Assembly (NCBI GenBank): GCA_963542545.1
Contig: CAUTWO010000004.1
Location: 1-61,990, forward strand
Direction: 5' to 3'
Source: CALISC01 sp963542545
GTDB lineage: Bacteria; Bacillota_I; Bacilli_A; Acholeplasmatales; Acholeplasmataceae
Length of the DNA stretch: 61,990 nt
The notes beneath the pieces are model-generated. The model had not been told where the DNA came from. It saw only the letters and a program-made list of their open reading frames with translations, and made no database searches. Shown here in pieces: positions 42,330 to 50,003 of the stretch; within the stretch, counting starts at the first letter, position 1; every line of letters starts with the position of its first letter. Made by a program: the position numbers and the translations under genes.

Positions 42330-43613
42330 CTAATCTTTTAAACAACCAATTGGAACAACAAGCACGCCATCTTCTCTAATGTAGCCGTATTCAGTTCCAG
42401 TAATCACTATCTTTAAAGTTGGCGGTGGTAATTGCATTTGTTGCTCTGTTTTATTTTTTTCAATTACAAGTCTTTCAATTTTGAGTAAATGTTTAGCCGC
42501 TTTATCTATTTCACTTGCTCCTAATTTAATTTCAATTAATGCGTATCTACCGTTTTCTAAATGAAGTACGCAATCTGCTTCAAGACCATATCGGTCTCTA
42601 TAGTAAGAAATTCTTCCATTGTGAACAGATGAATAAACTCTTAAGTCTCTAATTACTAAAGACTCAAATAAGAAGCCAAGAGTCTTAAAATCCCTGTCAA
42701 AATAATCAGGGTTAATACCAAGTGCTGCGACTGCCAATGACGGATCACATAAATTTCTTTTGACAGAAGAGCGAATTGCAGTTTTCGAACGAATTGCTGG
42801 ACACCAAGCATTAACATCATCAATAATATGTAAATTTCTAAGTGCATCTACATAATTTTCAAAAGTTTTCAAGGAAACTTCAGTGGCAGTAGTTGCATCT
42901 TTAAAAATTGTTTTACTATCAGTAAGTGTGCATATATTTCTTGAATATGAACGTAAAATGTTTTCAGCCAGTACTTTGTTTCTCGAAACTCCATCTATAC
43001 TAGAAATATCTGAACTACATGTTTGATTAAATAAGTCTTTTGCTATTGATAATTTAGCAGATTTTTTTTCTAGTGCAAAACTCTTTGGCCAGCCACCACG
43101 ACAAATTGCAAATATTAAATTATCAATGTTTATATCACTTTTACAACCTTCTCTTAAAATTTCTGGGTTATTAAATAATTCTATAAGTGAAATTGTTCCG
43201 TTAGATTCACCAGTTTCGTAAAGCGACATGGTGTGCATTTTAAGTGTAGAAATACGCATTGTTCCTGTGTGTGGTGTTTTGACTACTTGAGAAGTGGAAC
43301 CTGTTAAAATATACATTCCGACTCTATTTTCATCGTCAACTGATTTACGAATAGCACCCCAAATTTTAGGTGCATCTTGCCACTCGTCAAATAATATCGG
43401 TTTTTCACCTTTAAGCAATTTTGAAGGAGTAGTATTTGCAACAGGCAAAATATTTTCTCTAGTGTCTTCGTCTTGAAACTCAATGATGCTTTTTGCCTTT
43501 TGTTTTGCTGTTGTAGTTTTACCACAACCTTTCGGACCTACTATCAATGCAGCACCAAACGCCTCTAATTTTTCTTTTAACAGTTTGTCTGTGATTCTTT
43601 TTTTATATTCCAT
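42330..43613 (-). CDS. AAA ATPase with DUF4143 domain
   Basis: 427 residues. Walker A is GPKGCGKTT (about residues 27-35), Walker B PILFDEWQD, and sensor YILTGSTSQ. The C-terminal half has LGFLFESLVIRDLRVYS and GLEADCVLHLENGRYALIEIKLG, the DUF4143 region with PD-(D/E)XK-like D...E-x-K residues. A decayed copy of its last 50 codons lies at 45.8 kb. Four 23-bp iterons lie just upstream. The role is unknown; this family is often seen near toxin-antitoxin and restriction genes. Confidence 0.82.
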   Translation of the reverse strand: MEYKKRITDKLLKEKLEAFGAALIVGPKGCGKTTTAKQKAKSIIEFQDEDTRENILPVANTTPSKLLKGEKPILFDEWQDAPKIWGAIRKSVDDENRVGMYILTGSTSQVVKTPHTGTMRISTLKMHTMSLYETGESNGTISLIELFNNPEILREGCKSDINIDNLIFAICRGGWPKSFALEKKSAKLSIAKDLFNQTCSSDISSIDGVSRNKVLAENILRSYSRNICTLTDSKTIFKDATTATEVSLKTFENYVDALRNLHIIDDVNAWCPAIRSKTAIRSSVKRNLCDPSLAVAALGINPDYFDRDFKTLGFLFESLVIRDLRVYSSVHNGRISYYRDRYGLEADCVLHLENGRYALIEIKLGASEIDKAAKHLLKIERLVIEKNKTEQQMQLPPPTLKIVITGTEYGYIREDGVLVVPIGCLKD

Positions 43614-43634
43614 AACTCACCATAAAATTATATC

Positions 43635-43726
43635 ATCTTTCACTTCGTTTTTTTGTGCTATTTTGTTTCGTTTTATTGTGCTGTTTTATTTCGTTTTATT
43701 GTGCCGTTTTATTTCGTATTATTGTG
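43635..43726. repeat. Four 23-bp tandem repeats in the ATPase promoter region
   Basis: Units 43658-43680, 43681-43703 and 43704-43726 are exactly 23 bp each and differ at only a few bases; a fourth, weaker unit is at 43635-43657. The shared core is TTTCGTTTTATTGTG. They end about 20 bases from the ATPase start codon and look like operator iterons. Confidence 0.75.
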
Positions 43727-43911
43727 GAAAAGGCTATTTTTATTGTTGTATAAATTTAACAAAAAATTTCAAGGTGTCTCCTAAAAAGTTAAAACCATTT
43801 TTATAATAATTCGTAACTAAACCTTGTTTAAATTAGTTTCCAATGATTAGTTATGTTTTGTGAAGTATTTAGAGTAAAAAATGTTAATTGAATTACTGTG
43901 ATTTGCTCTTT

Positions 43912-43940
43912 GCACCAAATATTGTATAATATTTGATGCA
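43912..43940 (+). repeat. Left 29-bp direct repeat of the AbiE cassette
   Basis: Matches 45562-45590 at 26 of 29 positions, with a perfect 16-base core TATAATATTTGATGCA. It contains the likely -10 box (TATAAT, 43925-43930) of the AbiEi gene, with TTGCTC about 16 bases upstream. Confidence 0.8.
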
Positions 43941-43957
43941 AAAGAGGTGCATATCAG

Positions 43958-44557
43958 ATGAACTATAAGCAAGAAATACTAAATAAAATAAAGAATTTTG
44001 AATCAAATCAAGTTTTCATAACTAGTGATTTTTTTGATATTGCTGGCTATCAAACAATTCGCAGTTCGTTAAATCGTCTAGTAAAAGATAAAGTTATTAT
44101 CCGTGTTATGAAAGGCATATATTTTAAGCCAAAGTATATTGAATTGATTAAGGAGTATGAATCACCATCTGCGAATGAAGTTGCAAACGCAATCGCAAGA
44201 AAATATCACTGGACGATTGCCCCATCGGGAAATACTGCTCTAAATTTATTAGGTCTATCTACGCAAGTTCCTGCAAAGTGGACATATGTGTCAGATGGTA
44301 GATATGCGAGTTTTACTTTTGGTAATGCAACAATAGAGTTTAAACATAGAAGTAATAGGGACATTTCAAAAATGTCTGCACTTACTGCATTAACGATACA
44401 GTCAATAAAAGCGATCGGAAAAAATAAAATCACTTCGAAACAAATTGATTATTTACGAAAAAAACTTACTGAAAAAGAAAAGTCAGAACTACTTATAGAT
44501 AGTAAGAGTACAAGTGTCTGGGTGTATGACATTATTAAGAAAATCTCTGTGGCGTAG
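43958..44557 (+). CDS. AbiEi/DUF6088 family antitoxin
   Basis: 199 residues. An N-terminal winged helix (FITSDFFDIAGYQTIRSSLNRLVKDKVIIRVMKGIYFKPKY) is followed by the antitoxin C-terminal domain (TIAPSGNTALNLLGLSTQ). In the AbiE type IV toxin-antitoxin family this protein represses the operon. GAGGTG precedes the start, and ATGCA/TGCAT half-sites around 43936-43952 could be its operator. The partner toxin gene starts two bases after its stop. Confidence 0.85.
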   Translation: MNYKQEILNKIKNFESNQVFITSDFFDIAGYQTIRSSLNRLVKDKVIIRVMKGIYFKPKYIELIKEYESPSANEVANAIARKYHWTIAPSGNTALNLLGLSTQVPAKWTYVSDGRYASFTFGNATIEFKHRSNRDISKMSALTALTIQSIKAIGKNKITSKQIDYLRKKLTEKEKSELLIDSKSTSVWVYDIIKKISVA

Positions 44558-44559
44558 AT

Positions 44560-45579
44560 ATGTTTAAATACAAAAAAATATCAAAAAACAAATTGGAACA
44601 AATTTTCAAAACTGCATCTTCGAAAATCGGCGTGAATGAAGTAATTCTTGAAAAAGATTATTGGGTTTGCTTTGTTCTAAATTATCTTTTCTCTAAGTGT
44701 AAGTGAAAAGATGCTTTTACCTTTAAGGGCGGTACTAGCCTTTCGAAATGCTTTAATTTGATTCACAGATTTTCTGAAGATATAGATTTAATCCTTGACT
44801 GGAGAGTAATTGGATATAGCGTTGACGAGCCTTGGCAAGAACGTTCCAACACAAAACAAGATAAATTTAATAAAGATACCAATCAAAAAACACTAGAATT
44901 TCTAAAAAATGAATTTATTCCTCAGTTAAACAGCGATTTTGGAGATATGCTTGGTAAGGAGTTCAGGATAAAAATAGATGAAAACGACTCTCAAACAGTT
45001 CTGTTTGAATACCCAAAAACATTCAAGTCATCGTATATAACACAAGTAGTAAGACTTGAAATCGGAGCACTGGCAGCCTGGACACCATCTGAGACTGTTC
45101 AAATTGTTCCTGATATACAAAAAATATATCCTATGCTGTTTGATGGTGATTTTATAGAAGTAAAAACGGTTCTTCCTGAAAGAACATTCTGGGAGAAAGT
45201 AACCATACTTCATCACGAAGCAAACAGACCTAAAGAACTTTCAATACCAAAAAGGTATGCTAGACACTATTATGATTTAGTTTGTATAGCAAATTCACCA
45301 TATAAAGATAAGGCATTCAAGAGTTATCAGCTTTTGGAAAAAGTTGTTAAATTTAAGCAGAAATTCTATCCACGAAAATGGGCAAAATACGAGCAAGCAA
45401 CAATTAAATCAATTAAACTTATGCCTGATAAATATCGCCAAAAAGATATTGAGGAAGACTATAAAAATATGACTGAGATGTTTTTTAGTGAATATCCAAG
45501 TTTTGAAGAGCTGATAAATTCAGTACTTGAACTGGAAAAAGAAATTCACAAAATAAATAACGCACCAAAAATAATATAA
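44560..45579 (+). pseudogene. AbiEii-type nucleotidyltransferase toxin, interrupted by TGA
   Basis: A frame of 340 codons runs from ATG 44560 to TAA 45579, broken only by TGA at 44704-44706 (codon 49). Both sides belong to one AbiEii protein: VNEVILEKDYWVCFVLNYLF before, then FKGGTSLSKCFNLIHRFSEDIDL, which contains the nucleotidyltransferase GGTSLSK and D-x-D residues. A tryptophan is plausible at codon 49, so a single TGG-to-TGA change is the simplest cause. Other tryptophans in the gene are TGG, so no alternative code is implied. The remaining 273-residue frame from ATG 44758 lacks GGTSLSK and is probably inactive. Confidence 0.82.
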
Positions 45580-45590
45580 TATTTGATGCA
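45562..45590 (+). repeat. Right 29-bp direct repeat of the AbiE cassette
   Basis: Near-copy of 43912-43940. It overlaps the last codons and stop of the AbiEii frame. Confidence 0.8.
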
Positions 45591-45595
45591 TATAT

Positions 45596-45626
45596 GAGCG
45601 ACAGAGTAACTCTTTCGCTCTTTTTT
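45596..45626 (+). terminator. Terminator of the AbiE operon
   Basis: GAGCGA (45596-45601) pairs with TCGCTC (45615-45620), extended inward by AGAG/CTCT, and is followed by six T. Confidence 0.8.
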
Positions 45627-45776
45627 ATTAAAAATTACGTATAAAACATGCAAGAAAAACAAACTTGCATTAAAAACCAAGAGAAACCATATTTGACAAC
45701 TAGACAACCAAAACAAATAATAAAACAAGTTTTTATAATTTTAGTTATATTTTTTCAAAAAGTTAAGAATGTATAA

Positions 45777-45930
45777 CTAATTTTTTAAACACTTGACCGG
45801 AACAACATTCACGCCACTTTCTCTAATGCAGCAGTTTTCAGATTCAATAATAATTTTTAAAGTTATTGGTGATTTGTTTCTAACTTTTTTGATATTTAAA
45901 TTTGGAGAAATAACTAAGATAAATTTTACT
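45777..45930 (-). pseudogene. Remnant of a DUF4143 ATPase 3' end
   Basis: The minus strand reads ITLKIIIESENCCIRESGV then NVVPVKCLKN and a stop. This aligns with the C-terminus of the ATPase at 42330-43613 (TLKIVITGTEYGYIREDGVL then VVPIGCLKD). Only about 50 codons survive and the N-terminal portion is gone. The remnant and the complete gene flank the AbiE cassette on opposite sides in the same orientation. Confidence 0.8.
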
Positions 45931-46082
45931 TATGATTGAAAAAATATAACTTGCAGATAACACGCAATAGGTGTTTTGAAATACACAACTATTTTAAAAT
46001 TCTTTAAAAAAATAAACCAATTAAGCCAAATTAAGAATAGTGTAGTCTACTAAAACATGTGGTTTGTAGGATTACAATAAAA

Positions 46083-46103
46083 AAATCCACATTCGGTGGA
46101 TTT
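46083..46103 (-). terminator. Terminator after tRNA-Gln
   Basis: AAATCCAC/GTGGATTT arms with a five-base loop and a run of A on the plus strand (T on the minus strand), 12 bases from the tRNA 3' end. Confidence 0.75.
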
Positions 46104-46114
46104 ATTCTTGAAAA

Positions 46115-46189
46115 TGGTAGGCCTAGCAGGATTTGAACCTACGAATGACAGAGTCAAAGTCTGTTGCCTTACCGCTTGGCTATAGGCCT
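46115..46189 (-). tRNA. tRNA-Gln (TTG)
   Basis: Acceptor AGGCCTA pairs with TAGGCCT, the anticodon stem ACAGA/TCTGT holds CTTTGAC with anticodon TTG, and CCA is encoded. It marks the right boundary of the accessory island. Confidence 0.95.
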
Positions 46190-46350
46190 GTTTTAAACAC
46201 TTAATTAGTATATCAAGATAGCAAAAAATTGTCAATTAAGTGTTAATTTGATTTAATTTTTTGTAAGTGTGTGACTTAAAACTTAACTATTTTTTAGCCT
46301 CAAAATGTATATTTTTAAACAGAGATAAACAACAAGAGAAAAAACTAAAA

Positions 46351-46764
46351 TTAGTTTAAAACTTCAGTAATTTGCACGTCGCTGTCTGGTTCTAGGGCTT
46401 GAGTTTTAATAAGTTTATTGATTTTAACGATGTAGAGAATAAGGGCAATAACTTGAAAAATAGGAAAGATGAAACCAATTATTGAAAGAGCAAAATGTGG
46501 GTTTTCTTTATATGGATGTAATTTAACAAAAACGTAGATATATAAAGATAGATTTACTAAAAACCAAACTAAGTAAGCAATAGAAACATAGAGCAAAATA
46601 TTGGCCCAAGCAAGTGCGGCAATAGCAACGCCAATCCCGGTTTTACCTTGGAATGAAAACTCAATATACAGTCTAATTCCAACAACAGAAAAAGAAAACA
46701 ACACAGTAATTAAGCCAAAAATTAGCGAAACTATAGATAAGTTTTTAAGTTTATTTATGCTCAT
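46351..46764 (-). CDS. Small integral membrane protein of unknown function
   Basis: 137 residues with four hydrophobic segments (about 10-35, 45-65, 66-80 and 90-118) and a polar acidic tail. A purine-rich AAAGGAGA site precedes the ATG. I do not recognise a family; the four-helix layout resembles small DUF4870-like or DUF4064-like proteins but no motif confirms this. It sits between two tRNA genes. Confidence 0.65.
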   Translation of the reverse strand: MSINKLKNLSIVSLIFGLITVLFSFSVVGIRLYIEFSFQGKTGIGVAIAALAWANILLYVSIAYLVWFLVNLSLYIYVFVKLHPYKENPHFALSIIGFIFPIFQVIALILYIVKINKLIKTQALEPDSDVQITEVLN

Positions 46765-46813
46765 TTTTATCTCCTTTAACTTAAATTAAAAAAGTAAATA
46801 AATGTAGGTTAAA

Positions 46814-46904
46814 TGGCGGAGTGAGAGGGATTTGAACCCTCGCGGCAATTTCTCGCCCTAACGCGTTAGCAGTGCGTCCTCTTCAGCCTCTTGAGTATCA
46901 CTCC
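46814..46904 (-). tRNA. tRNA-Ser (GCT)
   Basis: Acceptor GGAGTGA pairs with TCACTCC, anticodon GCT lies in loop TGCTAAC, there is a long variable arm as expected for serine, and CCA is encoded. 91 bases. Confidence 0.95.
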
Positions 46905-46908
46905 AGCT

Positions 46909-46937
46909 AAAAAGTAGTTTTTCAAAAACTACTTTTT
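46909..46937 (-). terminator. Terminator of tex
   Basis: Perfect 14-base arms AAAAAGTAGTTTTT and AAAAACTACTTTTT around a single C, 12 bases beyond the tex stop. It is symmetrical and could act in both directions. Confidence 0.75.
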
Positions 46938-46948
46938 AAATTATTACA

Positions 46949-49108
46949 TTAAATTAAGTCTTTTTCAAGAGCCAAGCCGACCTTGCCTCTCTTTTCGTCA
47001 ATCGCGACAACATAACATTTAACGATATCGCCAACTTGCACAACTTCAGACGGGTGTTTAATAAAGCGTTTTGCCATTTTTGAGATGTGAATTAGACCGT
47101 CTTCGTGTAGTCCAATGTCTACAAACGCCCCAAAGTCAACAACGTTTCGAACAGTTCCTTCCACTTCCATGCCAATAGTTAAGTCTTTAATTTCTAAAAT
47201 TGTAGATTTAAGCAAAGGTTGCGGAAACGAATCTCTTGGGTCTCTAAGAGGTTGTTTTAAAGATTTTACAATGTCTTCCAAAGTATAGCGGTCTGTATTT
47301 AACTCACCCACTTCTTTAGTTAAACTAAAGTTTTTTAGTTTTTCGTCAATTACTTCAACTTTGCCAATGTCTTGTTTTTGGATGTTAAACTTGCTCATCA
47401 AAGCCTTGGCAACCGCGTAAGACTCGGGGTGAATCGGCGTCATATCTAGAATTTCATCGCCATCTGTGATGCGAAGAAAACCAGCTGCTTGTTCGTATAC
47501 TTTGTTAGTAATGTAGGCAACGTCTTTAAGTTCTTCTCGGTTTTTAAAGCCTTTTTTGCTTTGTCTGGCATCAACTATGGATTTTGCTTGTTTTGAGTTA
47601 AGCCCAGAAACATAAGTAAGCAAGGCGGTTGACGCGGTGTTTAGGTCAACTCCGACTGAGTTAACGGCAGTAGTTACTACGAAAGAAAGCTCTGAGTTTA
47701 GTTTTTTTGGCGAAACGTCGTGTTGATATTGACCAACTCCGATAGACTTCGGGTCAATTTTAACAAGTTCAGAAAGTGGATCTTGTAGTCTTCTGGCAAT
47801 GGAAGCCGCTGAACGCTCTTCAACTTGCAGGTCTGGAAACTCAGCACGCGCAACTTCAGAGGCTGAATACACAGAAGCACCAGCTTCAGAAACTATCACG
47901 TACTTAACGTCTAGTTTAGCCTTAGTGATAACTTTTGCCACAAACTCCTCAGTTTCACGAGAAGCGGTTCCATTTCCGATTGCTATAATTTCTACGTCGT
48001 ATTTACGAATTATGGTAAGCAGGTCTTTTAGGGCCGCTACTCTTTGTTCTTCTTTAAAGAAATCGTGGAAAAAAAGTTTGCCGACTTCCAAAAGTTGTCC
48101 AGTTGGTGAGATTACCGCCATTTTGCAACCAGTTCTAAAACCAGGGTCAATACCTAGCACCATTTTGCCTTTAATTGGTGGTTGTAGAAGCAGTTTTTCA
48201 ACGTTTAGGGTAAAAACTTTAATTGCCTGGTCTTCTGCTTTTTCGGTCAGCTCTGCTCTGATTTCTCTTTCAATTGAAGGATAAATTAAACGTTTTAAAC
48301 TATCTTGAATTGCAAGTTTAAGGTGCGGAGTTGCGGTGCTTTTAGGTTTTAAAATAACTTGTTTTTCAAGATACGCAAGGATATCTGCGTTTTCGCATTC
48401 TATAGAAGCAGTGACTACTTTTTCTTTCTCAGCACGGTTAATGGCAAGAACTCTATATTCCTTTATCTTAGTGCAAGGTTCTTGAAACTCATAGTAAATC
48501 TCGTAAATACCTTTTTCGTCAACTGCGTCTTTTTTCTTTCTAGAAACTAGTTGACCGTTTGCAAAAACGTATTCTCGCATCCATTTGCGGTACTCTGCGT
48601 TGTCAGAAATTTGCTCAGCGATGATGTAAAGTGCTCCCTGAATTGCCGCCTCTTTTGTTTTAACTGTTTCATTGATGTATTTCTCGGCTTCAGGTTCAAT
48701 TTCTGTATCTGGAAAGGATAAGATAAACTGAGCAAGTGGTTCAAGGCCGGCTTTAATGGCTTCAGTTGCTTTAGTCTTTTTCTTTTCTTTAAATGGACGG
48801 TATAAGTCTTCAACTTCTACTAACTTAGTGCACGCTTCAATTTCGGCTTTAAGTTCAGGTGTCAGCATGCCTTTTTCGTCAATCAGTCTACAAACATCTT
48901 CTTTTCTTTGTTTTAAGTTAACTTGATATTCATATTCCTTGTTAATTTCGTTAATCTGTTCTTCGTCTAGGTTGCCAGTAACTTCTTTTCGGTATCTGGC
49001 GATAAAAGGAATAGTGCCACCTTCTTCAAGCAAAGCCAGAGTTGCTTTAACTTGGCTTTCTTTAATTGCCAATGAGTCGGCGATTTGTTTAATAATTTCT
49101 GCGTTCAT
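46949..49108 (-). CDS. tex: Tex family RNA-binding protein
   Basis: 719 residues, the normal size of the conserved Tex/YhgF transcription-accessory factors. In order: N-terminal helical part (TLALLEEGGTIPFIARYRKE is a hallmark), YqgF-like domain (VLGIDPGFRTGCKMAVI), helix-hairpin-helix segment (GLNSKQAKSIVDARQSKKGF) and a C-terminal S1 domain (GMEVEGTVRNVVDFGAFVDI). It probably binds RNA or RNA polymerase; its precise role is unsettled. Confidence 0.95.
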   Translation of the reverse strand: MNAEIIKQIADSLAIKESQVKATLALLEEGGTIPFIARYRKEVTGNLDEEQINEINKEYEYQVNLKQRKEDVCRLIDEKGMLTPELKAEIEACTKLVEVEDLYRPFKEKKKTKATEAIKAGLEPLAQFILSFPDTEIEPEAEKYINETVKTKEAAIQGALYIIAEQISDNAEYRKWMREYVFANGQLVSRKKKDAVDEKGIYEIYYEFQEPCTKIKEYRVLAINRAEKEKVVTASIECENADILAYLEKQVILKPKSTATPHLKLAIQDSLKRLIYPSIEREIRAELTEKAEDQAIKVFTLNVEKLLLQPPIKGKMVLGIDPGFRTGCKMAVISPTGQLLEVGKLFFHDFFKEEQRVAALKDLLTIIRKYDVEIIAIGNGTASRETEEFVAKVITKAKLDVKYVIVSEAGASVYSASEVARAEFPDLQVEERSAASIARRLQDPLSELVKIDPKSIGVGQYQHDVSPKKLNSELSFVVTTAVNSVGVDLNTASTALLTYVSGLNSKQAKSIVDARQSKKGFKNREELKDVAYITNKVYEQAAGFLRITDGDEILDMTPIHPESYAVAKALMSKFNIQKQDIGKVEVIDEKLKNFSLTKEVGELNTDRYTLEDIVKSLKQPLRDPRDSFPQPLLKSTILEIKDLTIGMEVEGTVRNVVDFGAFVDIGLHEDGLIHISKMAKRFIKHPSEVVQVGDIVKCYVVAIDEKRGKVGLALEKDLI

Positions 49109-49140
49109 TTATATTTTCCTTTGATTTTAAAAAGTAGTTT

Positions 49141-49788
49141 TTATTTTTTAGGGTCTTTGTGGGTATTTAAGATGTTGTAAATGTCTTTGAAGTTATTTGC
49201 ACGCATTTGTTTTTCAAAATCACCCTCTGGTGTGCTTTGGAAAAACATTGGGACTTTAACATCTTCTTTGTGAGTTATTGAACCGTCTGGGTTTTTGTAG
49301 TCTGGGAAGTTTGCGATGTCCATAAACTTATTGTCTTCAGAGTCTGGAATATTAACACCTAAAATCAAAACGTCGCCTTTTAGTTTTTTAATTAACTTAC
49401 GAAGTGACTTTGAGTATCTAGTGTAAGAACGCTCTTTTTGGTCGTAAAACAAAATATAAATATAACGTTTTGATGTGAAGTCTATGTTGTTGTTGCCAGA
49501 GAACTTAAGTGAAGACAAGGCTACACCTTTTTTCTTGGCCATAATAGTTTCAAAGTCGCCGGTAGTAATAGTGGTAATGTCGTCAAGTGGTTTGCGACGA
49601 TTGTCGTAGTCGTATTTAATTCCGTAGTAAATACCGAAACCAGCAGACAAAAGAATTGTCAAGGCAGAAAAAACAATAATTATCCAAATAATGATTTGTT
49701 CTGCTTTAGAATAGGGTTTTTTAGGTTTTCTTTTTTTCTTTGAAGTAGTAACTTCGTTAGTTTGTAAATCTGGGTTAATTATATCCAT
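49141..49788 (-). CDS. Single-span membrane protein, possibly thioredoxin-fold
   Basis: 215 residues: a lysine-rich cytoplasmic N-terminus (residues 17-30), one membrane helix (about 31-53) and an external domain. YIYILFYDQKE, GDVLILGVNIPD and VPMFFQSTPEG follow the strand order of a thioredoxin fold, with VP at the cis-proline place. No CxxC is present, so oxidoreductase activity is unlikely. TATAAT at 49812-49817 and TTGAGG precede the start. The fold is an inference. Confidence 0.6.
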   Translation of the reverse strand: MDIINPDLQTNEVTTSKKKRKPKKPYSKAEQIIIWIIIVFSALTILLSAGFGIYYGIKYDYDNRRKPLDDITTITTGDFETIMAKKKGVALSSLKFSGNNNIDFTSKRYIYILFYDQKERSYTRYSKSLRKLIKKLKGDVLILGVNIPDSEDNKFMDIANFPDYKNPDGSITHKEDVKVPMFFQSTPEGDFEKQMRANNFKDIYNILNTHKDPKK

Positions 49789-49947
49789 TTTTAGTACCTC
49801 AATACTCGTTAATTATACCACATTTTTGTGGTTTGAATTGTTTTCTAAACCTTGATAAAAGGGCTTTATTTAGCCATTTATGGTTTATTTTAAAATACTT
49901 TTGTCTTGTTGAGTAAAAATTATTTAAAGGAAAGTTTTAATAATGTT

Positions 49948-49979
49948 AAAAAGGTATACACGCGTGTGTATACCTTTTT
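49948..49979 (-). terminator. Terminator of the giant protein gene
   Basis: Fourteen-base perfect arms AAAAAGGTATACAC and GTGTATACCTTTTT around GCGT. It lies 25 bases past the stop of the 2546-residue gene on the minus strand. Confidence 0.85.
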
Positions 49980-50003
49980 ATTTTGAGCAGAATTTAAACT
50001 AAA

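Larger units (their letters stand above)
43614..43957. other. 344-bp intergenic region between divergent ATPase and AbiEi genes
   Basis: No gene is visible. It carries the 23-bp tandem repeats next to the ATPase (43635-43726) and, at the other end, the AbiE promoter within a 29-bp direct repeat (43912-43940). About 180 bases between them show nothing I can name. Confidence 0.6.
45580..46114. other. 535-bp region without an intact gene
   Basis: It contains the AbiE terminator, the decayed 3' end of a DUF4143 ATPase gene (45777-45930) and the tRNA-Gln terminator. The remainder is AT-rich with nothing recognisable. Confidence 0.6.

Noticed and set aside
44704..44706. In-frame TGA as evidence of genetic code 4 (TGA = Trp)
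   Set aside because: Conserved tryptophans across the window, including five in the same gene, are TGG. TGA is used as a stop after cas2, the PIN-like gene and the ABC ATPase gene.
36060..46110. Insertion sequence or prophage carrying the second island
   Set aside because: No transposase, integrase or structural phage gene is visible. Only the 29-bp direct repeats around AbiE and the decayed ATPase copy hint at mobility.
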